Source of the DNA: an uncultured Lachnospiraceae bacterium
GTDB lineage: Bacteria > Bacillota > Clostridia > Lachnospirales > Lachnospiraceae
DNA length: 64,000 bases
Assembly: GCA_902476265.1 (NCBI GenBank)
Contig: CABSCP010000018.1
Coordinates: forward strand, 1-64,000
Reading direction: 5' to 3'
The notes beneath the pieces are model-generated. The model was not told the DNA's origin. It saw nothing but the letters and a program-made list of their open reading frames with translations, and searched no databases. The position numbers and the translations under genes were made by a program. Positions 32,084 through 41,561 of this stretch are shown here, piece after piece; the first letter of the stretch is position 1; each line of letters begins with the position of its first letter.

Positions 32084-34327
32084 TCAACCTCTCACTTTTG
32101 TGCCTTTTCCGTCTCTGTGGGCCGCCTTGATCTGATTTAATACAAGTGTCCGGCTCTTATAGGCGATGGAAGTTTCATCCGCGCTCTGCGTATAATAAAC
32201 GGCTTCTATTTCATCCTTTTCCGACAGCTTTATGGCGCGGACGCCGATGGCCGCCTTTTTCTTTTCCGGGATTTCCTCGATGGCAAACCGCAGGAAATAG
32301 CCGTCTTTTGACTGAAGAATGATGTTTTTCTGCTCTTTGTAGATCGTCACATCCACCACCTCATCGCCGTCCTGCAGCTTGGTGGCCGCCACGGTGCGCT
32401 TCATCACATCAAATTCTCCGCCGTCCACCACTTTCGCCATCCCCTGTTTTGTCACAAATAAAAGCCGGTATAGATTTAAGTCGCTCTGGCTTGTGGCCAG
32501 AAGCAGCTGCTCTTTGGCGGAATCATAATTGCTCACATTATCGAGAGGAATCCCCTTATCCCTGAATTTGCCGTAGGGCAGGTCCGAAACCTTCACCGTA
32601 TACAACTGTCCCGTGTTGGTGAACAGGCAGATCCGTCCGGTATTTTTACAGGGGAACACAAATTTGTTCTCTGCCAGCGCCGCTTCCTGGTTCCGCTCAA
32701 ACGCAGCGGTATCCATGGTACGGGTATAGCCGAAGCGGTCAACCAGGCAGTAGATTTCCATTTCCTCCACTTTTTTCTCTTCAAAAACAGCTTCCGCACA
32801 GTTGTCGATGACGGTTCTGCGCTTCTGGGTAAATTCCTTTTTCATGGCGTCCAGTTCGTTCACGATGACCTGTGCCATGGAGCTTTTCCTCTCCAGGATA
32901 TCTTCATACCGGTAAATATTGGAAACCGTTTCCTCATGTTCTTTCACCAGCGCCTCGATCTCCAGTCCGATCAGCTTATACAGCCGCATATCCAGGATGG
33001 CGTTGGCCTGGTTCTCCGTAAATTTCAGGTAGGAAGCCATCACTTTGGACTCTTTGGATTTGAATTTGATTCCTTCCGTGACGCCCTCCACCAGACAGGC
33101 TTTCGCCATCGCCCGGTCCCTGGACCCCCGCAGGATCTCTATAATTAAATCGATCACATTGCAGGCTTTGATCAGCCCTTCCTGGATCTCCCGTTTGGCC
33201 TGTTCCTTGGAAAGCAGCGTCTCGTATTTGCGGCGGTTGACTTCAAACTGGAAATCCACGCTGGCTTTGATGATCTGCTTTAAGCCCATGGTTTCCGGGC
33301 GGCCGTCCGCAATGGCCAGCATGTTCACGCCGAACGTATCCTCCAGACGGGTCTTTTTATACAACATGTTGATAAAATTATCCACATCCGCATCTTTCTT
33401 TAACTCAATGACAATGCGGATGCCCTCTTTGGAGGACTGGTTGGAAATGTCCACGATGTCCGTGGTCTTTTTGGTTTCCGCAAGGGAAGCCACGTCCGAT
33501 AAAAATTTGCCGATGTTGACGCCGATCATAGTGTAAGGGATTTCGGTGATCACCACATTGGTTTTGCCGCCCTTTCCCTTTTCCGTCTCCACCCGGCCCC
33601 GGACCTTGATTTTTCCCATGCCGGTTTCATAAATTTGGAGCAGCTCATCCTTATTGGTGACAATACCCCCCGTGGGAAAATCCGGCCCCTGCATATAGCG
33701 TAACAGTTCCCGGGTGGTGATGGTTTCATCCAGCATATAGGCCTTCACCGCATCGATCACCTCGCCCAGATTATGGGGCGGTATGCTGGTGGCCATGCCC
33801 ACCGCAATTCCTTCGGAACCGTTCACTAAAAGGTTGGGAATTTTGCAGGGCAGGACGGAGGGTTCTTTCTCGGTTTCGTCAAAGTTGGGCACAAAGTCCA
33901 CCACATCCTTATCCAGATCCCCTAAAAAAGCCTCCTGGGTGATTTTGTGCAGCCTTGCTTCCGTATAACGCATGGCCGCCGCGCCGTCCCCCTCGATGTT
34001 CCCGAAGTTGCCGTGGCCGTCGATTAAGGGCTGTCCCTTCTTGAAATCCTGGGACATCACCACCAACGCTTCATAAATGGAACTGTCTCCGTGGGGATGA
34101 TATTTACCCATGGTATCGCCCACGATACGGGCGCTCTTTCTGTAGGGGCGGTCATACCGGATGCCCAGTTCGTACATATCATAGAGCACCCGCCTCTGCA
34201 CCGGCTTTAAGCCGTCCCTGACGTCCGGCAGGGCTCTGGCCACAATGACGCTCATGGCATAGTCAAGGAACGACTTCTGCATCACATCGGAGTATTCCGT
34301 TTTAATTATTCTTTCATCCATACTCAT
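32084..34327 (-). CDS. parC: Topoisomerase IV subunit A
   Basis: DNA-cleaving subunit of a type IIA topoisomerase (747 residues). The active-site Tyr lies in AAMRYTEARL (about 120), and the quinolone region HPHGDSSIYEALV has Ser and Glu, the sensitive-type residues. The C-terminal region lacks the gyrase box (QRRGGxG), and the protein is shorter than typical GyrA (about 800-850), so I call it ParC rather than GyrA. The chromosomal gyrase would be elsewhere. It is preceded by parE with a 15-bp gap. Confidence 0.88.
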   Translation of the reverse strand: MSMDERIIKTEYSDVMQKSFLDYAMSVIVARALPDVRDGLKPVQRRVLYDMYELGIRYDRPYRKSARIVGDTMGKYHPHGDSSIYEALVVMSQDFKKGQPLIDGHGNFGNIEGDGAAAMRYTEARLHKITQEAFLGDLDKDVVDFVPNFDETEKEPSVLPCKIPNLLVNGSEGIAVGMATSIPPHNLGEVIDAVKAYMLDETITTRELLRYMQGPDFPTGGIVTNKDELLQIYETGMGKIKVRGRVETEKGKGGKTNVVITEIPYTMIGVNIGKFLSDVASLAETKKTTDIVDISNQSSKEGIRIVIELKKDADVDNFINMLYKKTRLEDTFGVNMLAIADGRPETMGLKQIIKASVDFQFEVNRRKYETLLSKEQAKREIQEGLIKACNVIDLIIEILRGSRDRAMAKACLVEGVTEGIKFKSKESKVMASYLKFTENQANAILDMRLYKLIGLEIEALVKEHEETVSNIYRYEDILERKSSMAQVIVNELDAMKKEFTQKRRTVIDNCAEAVFEEKKVEEMEIYCLVDRFGYTRTMDTAAFERNQEAALAENKFVFPCKNTGRICLFTNTGQLYTVKVSDLPYGKFRDKGIPLDNVSNYDSAKEQLLLATSQSDLNLYRLLFVTKQGMAKVVDGGEFDVMKRTVAATKLQDGDEVVDVTIYKEQKNIILQSKDGYFLRFAIEEIPEKKKAAIGVRAIKLSEKDEIEAVYYTQSADETSIAYKSRTLVLNQIKAAHRDGKGTKVRG

Positions 34328-34342
34328 ACACCTGTTCCTCTA

Positions 34343-36265
34343 TCAGATATCCAGCTGTGCGTCCGGCGCATTCTGGTAAATAAACGCTTTTCTGGGCGGA
34401 ACCTCCGTCCCCATCAGCATTTCGGTCACTTCCGAGGCCATCCGGGCGTCCTCAATTTCCACCTGCTTTAACAGCCGGGTCTGAGGGTCCAGCGTAGTTT
34501 CCCAGAGCTGCTGGGCGTCCATTTCGCCAAGGCCCTTATAACGCTGCAGGGTAAAGGGGCCTTTATGGCGTTTGCGGTACTGTTCCAGCGCTTTATCGTC
34601 ATAGAGATACTCTTCTTTTCCTTTGGCGGGCATGGCTTTATAAAGGGGGGGCATGGCGATATAAACATGTCCCTCAAAAATCAGTTCCGGCATGAACCGG
34701 TAAAATAGCGTCAGAAGCAGATTGGAAATATGGGCACCGTCCACATCGGCATCGGCCATGATGATGATTTTGTCGTAGCGCAGCTTCGTGATATCAAAAT
34801 CATTGCCGTAGCCCTCCGAAAAGCCGCAGCCAAAGGCGTTGATCATAGTCTTGATCTCCGCATTCGCCAACACCTTATCGATGCTGGCCTTCTCCACGTT
34901 CAAAATCTTACCCCGAATGGGAAGGATCGCCTGGAACATGCGGTTTCTCGCCATCTTCGCAGAACCTCCCGCAGAATCTCCCTCCACGATGAAAATTTCG
35001 CATTGGGAAGCGTCCCTGGACTCACAGTTCGCCAGCTTTCCGTTGGAATCAAAGGAAAATTTCTGTTTTGTCAGAAGATTGGTCTTGGCCCGCTCTTCCG
35101 TCTTTCTTATTTTCGCCGCTTTTTCCGCGCAGCCGATCACATTTTTCAGAGTTTCCAGATTCCGGTCAAAATAGCGCACCAGTTCTTCTCCGGCCACCTT
35201 GCCCACCACCTTGGCCGCATCCTGGTTGTCCAGTTTGGTCTTGGTCTGTCCTTCAAAACGGGGATCGGGATGTTTGATGGATATCACCGCAGTCATGCCG
35301 TTTCTCACGTCCGCTCCGGTGAAATTCACATCTTTGTCCTTCAGAATGTTCAGTTCCCTGGCATAGTTATTGATGGTGGAGGTGAATTGGGTCTTAAACC
35401 CGGTCAGATGGGTGCCTCCCTCCGCATTATAAATGTTATTGCAAAAGCCCAGCACGTTTTCGTGGAATTCATTGATATACTGGAATGCCCCTTCCACGGC
35501 AATGCCTTCGCTTTCCCCTTTGAAATAAATCACATCCGTAACGGTTTCACAGGATTTGTTCATATCCTTGATGAAGCCGATGATCCCTTCCGGCTCATGA
35601 AACTCCACCACGTCGGCAGGGTTCCGGCGGCGGTCCTCAAAGCGGATGGTCAGTTCCGGGTTCAGATAGGCGGTTTCATGCAGACGGCTCTTCACGTCGT
35701 CCTCTTTAAAACGTGTCCTGTCAAATATGGTATCGTCCGGCAGAAAATTAATGGTGGTGCCCGTTTCCCTTGTCTTTCCCACTACGGGAAGAAGCCCGTC
35801 CACCAGCTCTATAGTGGGATTTCCCTGGGCATAAGAATCTTCATAGATCTGTTTTCCGTCTTTGACCCGTACAGTCATTCTCCTGGACAGTGCATTTACC
35901 ACAGAGGAACCCACGCCGTGCAGACCGCCGCTGGTCTTGTATGCATTGTTGTCAAATTTGCCGCCCGCATGGAGGGTGGTGAATACGAGACGCTCCGCGC
36001 TGATCCCCTTTTCATGCATCCCCACCGGAATGCCCCGGCCATTATCCGAAATAGTGGCAGAACCGTCCGCTTCCAGGATCACGGTGATCAGGCTGCAGTA
36101 ACCGGCCAGATGTTCGTCCACTGCATTGTCCACGATCTCGTAGATCAGGTGGTTCAATCCTTTGGTGGAAACGCTGCCGATATACATGCCCGGCCTTTTC
36201 CTGACAGCCTCCAGCCCTTCCAGTACGGTGATGCTGGAAGCATCATAAGTTCCATTTACAGCCAT
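34343..36265 (-). CDS. parE: Topoisomerase IV subunit B
   Basis: GHKL ATPase subunit of the enzyme (640 residues). The ATP site is visible as YEIVDNAVDEHLAGYC, ISDNGRGIPVGMHEKG and GGLHGVGSSVVNALS (residues about 40-120). The TOPRIM acid motif EGDSAGGSAKMARNR and MADADVDGAHISNLLLT lie at about 420-510. A C-terminal IYQNAPDAQLDI ends the protein. It is paired with ParC; gyrase-specific features are absent in the partner. A promoter and a LexA-like site lie upstream. Confidence 0.9.
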   Translation of the reverse strand: MAVNGTYDASSITVLEGLEAVRKRPGMYIGSVSTKGLNHLIYEIVDNAVDEHLAGYCSLITVILEADGSATISDNGRGIPVGMHEKGISAERLVFTTLHAGGKFDNNAYKTSGGLHGVGSSVVNALSRRMTVRVKDGKQIYEDSYAQGNPTIELVDGLLPVVGKTRETGTTINFLPDDTIFDRTRFKEDDVKSRLHETAYLNPELTIRFEDRRRNPADVVEFHEPEGIIGFIKDMNKSCETVTDVIYFKGESEGIAVEGAFQYINEFHENVLGFCNNIYNAEGGTHLTGFKTQFTSTINNYARELNILKDKDVNFTGADVRNGMTAVISIKHPDPRFEGQTKTKLDNQDAAKVVGKVAGEELVRYFDRNLETLKNVIGCAEKAAKIRKTEERAKTNLLTKQKFSFDSNGKLANCESRDASQCEIFIVEGDSAGGSAKMARNRMFQAILPIRGKILNVEKASIDKVLANAEIKTMINAFGCGFSEGYGNDFDITKLRYDKIIIMADADVDGAHISNLLLTLFYRFMPELIFEGHVYIAMPPLYKAMPAKGKEEYLYDDKALEQYRKRHKGPFTLQRYKGLGEMDAQQLWETTLDPQTRLLKQVEIEDARMASEVTEMLMGTEVPPRKAFIYQNAPDAQLDI

Positions 36266-36300
36266 TTACTTTCATCTTCCTTTCAATTTAAACTTCCATG

Positions 36301-36329
36301 AGTATAACACATACGTTCGATTTTGGAAA
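36301..36329 (-). promoter_or_regulatory. parE-parC promoter with LexA-like box
   Basis: TTTCCA (36,329-36,324), 17 bp, TATACT (36,306-36,301). The spacer holds CGAACGTATGTGTT (36,319-36,306), a good left half of the DinR/LexA consensus CGAACRNRYGTTYC, with two mismatches in the right half. Confidence 0.6.
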
Positions 36330-36356
36330 GTAAAAATGGAATGATCCCTTTTTCCG

Positions 36357-38390
36357 TCATATCGTCCGGAAATCTATTTCTTTGCGAAACAGGCTCATTT
36401 CTGCTTCCGGCAGCGCCACTTCCCCGTTTAACACCCGGTCCGCCAGCTCGCCGGCCTCCAGCAGCACGTCGGAATCCTGGTAAATATCCCCCAGCGCAAA
36501 TTCCAGCATACCGCTCTGCCGAACACCGAACAGATCTCCGGGCCCCCGCAGCTTTAAATCTTCGTTTGCGATAAAAAAGCCGTCATTGGAGCGGTTTAAA
36601 ACATCCAGCCGTTTGTTGTTCTTCCCGCTGTCATCTCCGGTCATGAAAATGCAGAAGCTCTGCTCCTTCCCTCTACCCACCCGGCCCCTGAGCTGATGCA
36701 GCTGGGCCAGGCCGAAGCGTTCTGCATTTTCCACCAGCATGACGGTGGCGTTTGGCACGTTGATTCCCACTTCGATGACGGTAGTGGAAACCAGGATATC
36801 TGTTTTCCCCGCCGCAAAATCATCCATAATGCGTTGCTTTTCTGCGGCTTTCATTTTCCCGTGAAGGGCAGCTACGCGGATGGTTTCGGGCAGGACGGTT
36901 TTTAACTTTTCCGTATAGTCCAGGACATTTTCCACGCCCTCCATTTCCCCTTCCTCCACCATGGGGCAGATCACATAGGCCTGTCGTCCTGCCGCCACCT
37001 GAGCTTCGATAAACGCATAGGCTTTTTTACGGAAACCGGTGTCCACCACACAGTTTTTGATGGGCAGGCGGTTGGCGGGCATTTCATCCAGAACAGACAC
37101 ATGCAGATCCCCGTACAAGACAATGGCCAGGGTCCGGGGGATGGGAGTGGCGCTCATCACCAGCACATGGACGCTCTCCCCCTTTTGGGCCAGCATTTCC
37201 CGCTGACGGACGCCGAAACGGTGCTGCTCATCGGTGACCACCAGGGCGAGATTCCTGTAGATCACTTTTTCCTGGATCAGGGCATGGGTGCCGATGATCA
37301 CGTCTGCGGCTCCCGATGTGATCTGATCATAGACCTCTCTCTTCTGTTTTGCCGTCATGGAACCGGTCAGAAGCACAGGCCTGGTGCACAGACCGTATTC
37401 TTCGGTCAGCGAAAGGAGGGCTTCGTAATGCTGGGCTGCCAGCACTTCGGTGGGCGCCATCAGGCAGCCCTGCCGGCCGTTGGCGCTGCAGAGTAAAAGT
37501 GCCAGAAAAGCCAGAATGGTTTTCCCGCTCCCCACATCCCCCTGTACCAGCCGGTTCATCGCCACATGCTGTCCCAGATCCCTCTCTATTTCCTTCCAGA
37601 CTCTTTTCTGGGCGCCGGTCAGTTCATAGGGAAGGGACCGAATCAGCGCTTCCGTATCCTCGGCAGGCATCAGGGGATGATCCACAATCAGCCGGTCATT
37701 GACCACCCGCTGTCGTTTGATCTGCACCAAAAACGCCAGAAATTCATCAAATACCAGCCGCCGCCGGGCGGTCTGGACTTCCTGGGCCCCTTTGGGGAAA
37801 TGAATCTTTTCCATAGCTTCTTTTAGCGGAAGCAGGCGGTAGCGACCGCGCAGCTCCTCCGTCAGATAGTCCGGCATTTCCAGTTCATCCAGCGCCTGCC
37901 GCACACATTTGGAGATGGTGTGGCTGGTCAGACCGGGAGTCAACGGATATTTGGGCTGCCAGGTGCCGGAAAGTTTTTCGTACTCCTCTTCCCGGAACAT
38001 TTTGGGATGCTCCATCACCAGCGTGTTCTGAGCGCCCTGTTTCACCATTCCCCGGAAAATATGGAAAGTGCCGGGAATCAGGGCATTTTTGATATAAGGC
38101 ATCCGAAACCAGGTCAGCCTGAGACTACCGGTGGCGTCCCCTGCATGGGCATGAGTGATCACCATCCCTTTGGCCCGGATGGTGGAAGGCGTTCCCACCA
38201 CACAGGCCCGCACCGCCATAATTTTCCCCGGAATCAGTTCTCCCACGGTCACCGGTTCTTCAAAATGGTCATAGGCCCGGGGAAAGCAGCAGGCCAGCTG
38301 TCCCAAATTTTCGATATTTAGTTTTGAAAAAAGCGCAGTGGTTTTTGCCCCTACGCCTTTTAACAATGTGATAGAATCCTGTGCATTCAT
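36357..38390 (-). CDS. recG: ATP-dependent DNA helicase RecG
   Basis: Branch-migrating helicase that reverses stalled replication forks (677 residues, standard). The wedge/OB domain is at about 50-160. Walker A GDVGSGKTILAFLAL is at about 283-297, and a DEQH box (VVTDEQHRFGVRQR) at about 390. MSATPIPRTLAI and QLRGRVGRG are helicase motifs III and VI. The start is ATG 38,390. It lies downstream of fakA with a 15-bp gap, as in Bacillus (yloU-yloV-recG neighbourhood). Confidence 0.97.
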   Translation of the reverse strand: MNAQDSITLLKGVGAKTTALFSKLNIENLGQLACCFPRAYDHFEEPVTVGELIPGKIMAVRACVVGTPSTIRAKGMVITHAHAGDATGSLRLTWFRMPYIKNALIPGTFHIFRGMVKQGAQNTLVMEHPKMFREEEYEKLSGTWQPKYPLTPGLTSHTISKCVRQALDELEMPDYLTEELRGRYRLLPLKEAMEKIHFPKGAQEVQTARRRLVFDEFLAFLVQIKRQRVVNDRLIVDHPLMPAEDTEALIRSLPYELTGAQKRVWKEIERDLGQHVAMNRLVQGDVGSGKTILAFLALLLCSANGRQGCLMAPTEVLAAQHYEALLSLTEEYGLCTRPVLLTGSMTAKQKREVYDQITSGAADVIIGTHALIQEKVIYRNLALVVTDEQHRFGVRQREMLAQKGESVHVLVMSATPIPRTLAIVLYGDLHVSVLDEMPANRLPIKNCVVDTGFRKKAYAFIEAQVAAGRQAYVICPMVEEGEMEGVENVLDYTEKLKTVLPETIRVAALHGKMKAAEKQRIMDDFAAGKTDILVSTTVIEVGINVPNATVMLVENAERFGLAQLHQLRGRVGRGKEQSFCIFMTGDDSGKNNKRLDVLNRSNDGFFIANEDLKLRGPGDLFGVRQSGMLEFALGDIYQDSDVLLEAGELADRVLNGEVALPEAEMSLFRKEIDFRTI

Positions 38391-38405
38391 ATTACAAAGA
38401 TTATC

Positions 38406-40100
38406 CTATTCCACAGATACGATATAATAGTAAATCGGCTGCCCGCCGTACTGCAGTTCCACATCACAGGAAGGATACTTCTCTTCCACTCTGCTGCGCA
38501 GCGCTTCCGCATCCTCTTCGGTGGTTTCCTGGCCGTAATAGATGCTGATCAGTTCCAGATCCTCATCCATCATCTTATCGATCATTCCCATTGTGACGCC
38601 TTCAATGGACTGGCCCACCGCCAGAATGCCTTCGTCCCCGATGCCCATATAATCGCCCTGGCGGATTTCGTAGTCGTCGATGATGGTATCCCTCACCGCA
38701 TAGGTGACTTCGCCGGTCTTTACCTCACCGATGGCTTCCGTCATGGCTTCTTCATTCTCTTCTGCACCAAGATCCGGCACATAGTTGATGACAGCGGTGA
38801 TTCCCTGTGCGATAGTCTTGGAAGGAATGACGATGATATGTTTATCTTCGGTCATATATTTGGCCTGGTTTGCCGCAAGAATGATGTTCTTATTATTCGG
38901 AAGCACATAGATCGTCTCCGCATTGACCTTGTCGATGGCATTTAAAACATCTTCCGTGCTGGGGTTCATGGTCTGACCGCCTTCGATGATATAATCCACG
39001 CCCAGATCTTTCAAAATAGCGTTGATTCCTTCTCCCACGGAAACCGCAATAAAGCCCACTTCCTTCTTCGGTGCCAAAGCTTCTGCCTCTGCAGGCGCTG
39101 CAGCGGACTTTTCCGCCTCTTCCTTCAGGGCCATCTTCACAACTTTTTCATGATGTTCCAGACGCATATTGTCAATCTTCATGTTGGAAAGTGCACCATA
39201 CTTCAACGCCTTCTGGATTGCCAGGCCGGGGTCGTTGGTATGTACATGTACCTTCACCACGTCGTCATCCGCTACCACCACGATAGAGTCGCCGATGGAT
39301 TCCAGATAAGCCTTAAAATCCATCTCCTGCTTAATATTGAAAGTCCTGGTGAGCATAATGATAAATTCGGTGCAATACCCGAATTTAATATCTGTCTCCA
39401 CCTGGGTCGAGGAAGCCGAGAAAGGCGCGCCCGCCGTGGCCGGAGCGGTATCCAGCTTAAAATCAACCTCTTTGCCCAGAAATGCCTGGTAAGCGCCTTT
39501 TAAAACCTGCATCAGTCCCTGACCGCCGGAATCCACAACCCCGGCCTGTTTTAAAACAGGCAGCATTTCCGGTGTCTGGCTCAGCACATAGTCGGCATGC
39601 TCAATGATTGCGCCGATATAGCTCTCCATATCGCTTTCCCCGGCATCCGCCAGCTCCCGTGCCTTCAGGGAAGCGCCCTTTGCCACCGTGAGGATTGTCC
39701 CTTCCTTGGGTTTCATGACGGCTTTATAGGCGGTTTCCACCGCACGCTCGCAGGCCTGCGCCAAAAGCGGAATATCGATGGTTTCGGACTCACGGATCAC
39801 TTTGGTAAATCCGCGGAATAACTGCGATAAAATGACGCCTGAGTTGCCTCTGGCGCCTCTTAGGGAACCGGAAGAAATTGCCTTTGCCAAAGCAGTCATA
39901 TCCAGGTCATTATTAGCGTCCATCGTTGCCACATCTTTGGCGGCAGCCATGATGGTCAATGTCATATTAGTACCGGTATCCCCGTCCGGAACAGGGAAAA
40001 CGTTCAGTTCGTTGATCCACTCTTTCTTACTTTCAAGATTCTTGGCTCCGGCTAAGAACATCTTTGCAAGCATCTTAGCGTCGATCGTATTTACAGCCAC
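38406..40100 (-). CDS. fakA: Fatty-acid kinase-type DAK2-domain protein FakA (YloV)
   Basis: ATP-dependent kinase subunit that phosphorylates fatty acids bound to FakB (DegV) proteins. The 564-residue product begins at GTG 40,100 (MAVNTIDAKML). The AAGGAGG is 9 nt upstream, while an earlier in-frame ATG touches the Shine-Dalgarno itself. The DAK2 domain covers about 8-200, with NVFPVPDGDTGTNMTLTI (Mg-ATP binding) and SLRGARGNSGVILSQLFRG. Middle and C-terminal YloV domains follow. A DegV partner gene lies at 54,634. It is downstream of yloU. Confidence 0.92.
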   Translation of the reverse strand: MAVNTIDAKMLAKMFLAGAKNLESKKEWINELNVFPVPDGDTGTNMTLTIMAAAKDVATMDANNDLDMTALAKAISSGSLRGARGNSGVILSQLFRGFTKVIRESETIDIPLLAQACERAVETAYKAVMKPKEGTILTVAKGASLKARELADAGESDMESYIGAIIEHADYVLSQTPEMLPVLKQAGVVDSGGQGLMQVLKGAYQAFLGKEVDFKLDTAPATAGAPFSASSTQVETDIKFGYCTEFIIMLTRTFNIKQEMDFKAYLESIGDSIVVVADDDVVKVHVHTNDPGLAIQKALKYGALSNMKIDNMRLEHHEKVVKMALKEEAEKSAAAPAEAEALAPKKEVGFIAVSVGEGINAILKDLGVDYIIEGGQTMNPSTEDVLNAIDKVNAETIYVLPNNKNIILAANQAKYMTEDKHIIVIPSKTIAQGITAVINYVPDLGAEENEEAMTEAIGEVKTGEVTYAVRDTIIDDYEIRQGDYMGIGDEGILAVGQSIEGVTMGMIDKMMDEDLELISIYYGQETTEEDAEALRSRVEEKYPSCDVELQYGGQPIYYYIVSVE

Positions 40101-40114
40101 GGTTAACATCCTCC

Positions 40115-40471
40115 TTAATCAATCACTCGCACACCTTCTACAAAGATGTTGATTTTCTCTATTTCGATACCGGTAAATTCCTCTACCTTATATTTCACAT
40201 TGCTGATCAGATTATCCGCAACAGCCAGGATACTCACGCCATATGCGACGATGACATGAAAATCCAGTGTGAGCTTGTTGTTATTCAAGGTGACTGCAAT
40301 GCCTTTGGTGATGCTGTCCCTCTTTAAAAGCTTGACCAGACCGCCTTTCACCGTAACACCCATGCCAACGATGCCGAAACATTCCATCGCAACTGTTCCC
40401 GCGTACTGGCCAATCACTTCATTGTCGATCGTAATGCTGCCCATATGGGTCGTCATAGAAGAGCCCTTCAT
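40115..40471 (-). CDS. Asp23/Gls24 family protein (YloU-like)
   Basis: 118-residue protein of the alkaline-shock Asp23 family; role in envelope stress or kinase assistance not settled. The start is ATG 40,471, 5 nt after GGAGGTTACC; the upstream in-frame ATG has no site. Core DNEVIGQYAGTVAMECFGIVGM, then KGIAVTLNNNKLTLDFHVIVAYGVSI and VEEFTGIEIEKINIFVEGVRVID. The neighbour fakA is the usual partner (yloU-yloV). Confidence 0.9.
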   Translation of the reverse strand: MKGSSMTTHMGSITIDNEVIGQYAGTVAMECFGIVGMGVTVKGGLVKLLKRDSITKGIAVTLNNNKLTLDFHVIVAYGVSILAVADNLISNVKYKVEEFTGIEIEKINIFVEGVRVID

Positions 40472-40506
40472 GTGGTAACCTCCTTTTTCCATAAAAATCT
40501 AATGAT

Positions 40507-40535
40507 ATTATAACCGCTTTCCCGCAAAAAGGGAA
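40507..40535 (-). promoter_or_regulatory. Candidate promoter of yloU-fakA-recG
   Basis: TTCCCT (40,535-40,530), 17 bp, TATAAT (40,512-40,507). The -35 is poor; the -10 is perfect. Confidence 0.5.
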
Positions 40536-40574
40536 CATTAATTTTAACTTTTAAAAAAAATGATCATATTTCAC

Positions 40575-40603
40575 TTGCCAAATGCTTCAAATTCTGCTAT
40601 CAT
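40575..40603 (+). promoter_or_regulatory. Promoter of rpmB
   Basis: TTGCCA (40,575-40,580), 17 bp, TATCAT (40,598-40,603), about 50 bp before rpmB. Confidence 0.75.
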
Positions 40604-40651
40604 ACTGATGTTGTCAGTCAAACGACTAATAAAGTTTGAGGAGGTGCAATC

Positions 40652-40837
40652 ATGGCAAAATGTGATATTTGTGGCAAAGGCGCTCATTTTGGTAACAACG
40701 TAAGCCATTCCCATAGAAGATCCAACCGTATCTGGAATTCCAACGTCAGAAGCGTTAAATGTAAGGTCAACGGTGGTGCGCGGAGAATGCACGTTTGTAC
40801 AACCTGCTTGAAGTCCGGCAGGGTTGAAAGAGCTTAA
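40652..40837 (+). CDS. rpmB: 50S ribosomal protein L28, zinc type
   Basis: 61-residue L28. Two CxxC pairs (CDIC at 4-7 and CTTC at about 49-52) make it the zinc-binding (C+) form, so a zinc-free paralogue may exist elsewhere. NVSHSHRRSNRIWNSNVRSV is the family core. Strong GAGGAGGTG site. It is divergent from yloU, with its own promoter and terminator, as in other Firmicutes. Confidence 0.97.
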   Translation: MAKCDICGKGAHFGNNVSHSHRRSNRIWNSNVRSVKCKVNGGARRMHVCTTCLKSGRVERA

Positions 40838-40851
40838 TCAGAGCAGATTTA

Positions 40852-40879
40852 AAAGACTACTGTACAGTAGTCTTTTTTT
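40852..40879 (+). terminator. Terminator after rpmB
   Basis: AAAGACTACTGT/ACAGTAGTCTTT perfect arms followed by TTTT. It could act in both directions. Confidence 0.85.
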
Positions 40880-40912
40880 CATGTCTTTTGTTTTCTTGCC
40901 GCCCATGGCTTT

Positions 40913-41101
40913 TTACCGATCTTCACAGGACAGAATGAAATAGCTTGCCACCAGCAGGATAAGCGCAAATATTGTCCCGAATATCCGATATCTGAAAAAA
41001 AGCATGAGCAGCATCCCAATTGCCATCCAGAAAACTGCAAACGCGATAATCCGGTACATGTCCATGCTGCTCCTCATACTCTCTTCCTTTATCTTATGCA
41101 A
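40913..41101 (-). CDS. Small membrane protein
   Basis: 62 codons at most; the true start may be the ATG giving MRSSMDMYRIIAFAVFW. Two hydrophobic segments (IIAFAVFWMAIGMLLMLFF and IFGTIFALILLVASYFIL) are joined by RYRI, ending in SCEDR. I do not recognise the family. It lies between rpmB and gerW, on the gerW strand. Confidence 0.6.
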   Translation of the reverse strand: MHKIKEESMRSSMDMYRIIAFAVFWMAIGMLLMLFFRYRIFGTIFALILLVASYFILSCEDR

Positions 41102-41141
41102 TTGTCCCTCTGTTCATGTCTTGTCCGGTAAAAAAGAGTGT

Positions 41142-41561
41142 CTACGCTTCCTTTTCATCATCGGGAAATGCGGCATCCACCGCTTCCTCATCCCCCATCA
41201 TTTCCTGTTTGGGGGCGGTAAATCTGTCCACAATGTCGGGAATCATATCCAGTATCTTTGTCACCCCATCCTGATTTTTGATATTCACAAGCTTCGTCTG
41301 TCCGTTTTTGATCAGAAGCACCGCGCTGGGAGACATTTTTCCGCTCATGCCGCCGGCTCCGCCGTTTTTCCGGGAATCCTTCCCGGCGCCGCAGGTCGCC
41401 CCGGCGCCCATTCCAAAGGATACATCCACCAGCGGGATGATGATCGTATCGTCGATCTTCGTGGCTTCCCCCACCACAGTTTTGGTTGCAAATACCGTTT
41501 CCGCCCCTTTCATCAAAGACTCCATGACGGAACTGATATTGTTGTCTTTATTCTCGGCCAT
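41142..41561 (-). CDS. GerW-family sporulation protein (YtfJ)
   Basis: 139-residue protein of the YtfJ/GerW family, which in Bacillus affects spore germination. MESLMKGAETVFATKTVVGE, then DTIIIPLVDVSFGMGAGATCG and SPSAVLLIKNGQTKLVNIKN are the family signature. Glycine-rich central loop (GKDSRKNGGAGGMSGKM). It is directly downstream of the DUF2953 gene, which is the conserved ytfI-ytfJ pair. Confidence 0.88.
   Translation of the reverse strand: MAENKDNNISSVMESLMKGAETVFATKTVVGEATKIDDTIIIPLVDVSFGMGAGATCGAGKDSRKNGGAGGMSGKMSPSAVLLIKNGQTKLVNIKNQDGVTKILDMIPDIVDRFTAPKQEMMGDEEAVDAAFPDDEKEA

Noticed and set aside
32084..36265. parC-parE as gyrA-gyrB
   Set aside because: No gyrase box in the A subunit, and its length and order fit topoisomerase IV.
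34730..36301. 523-codon plus-strand frame antisense to parE
   Set aside because: Long by chance from codon bias; parE motifs are intact on the other strand and no start site is seen.
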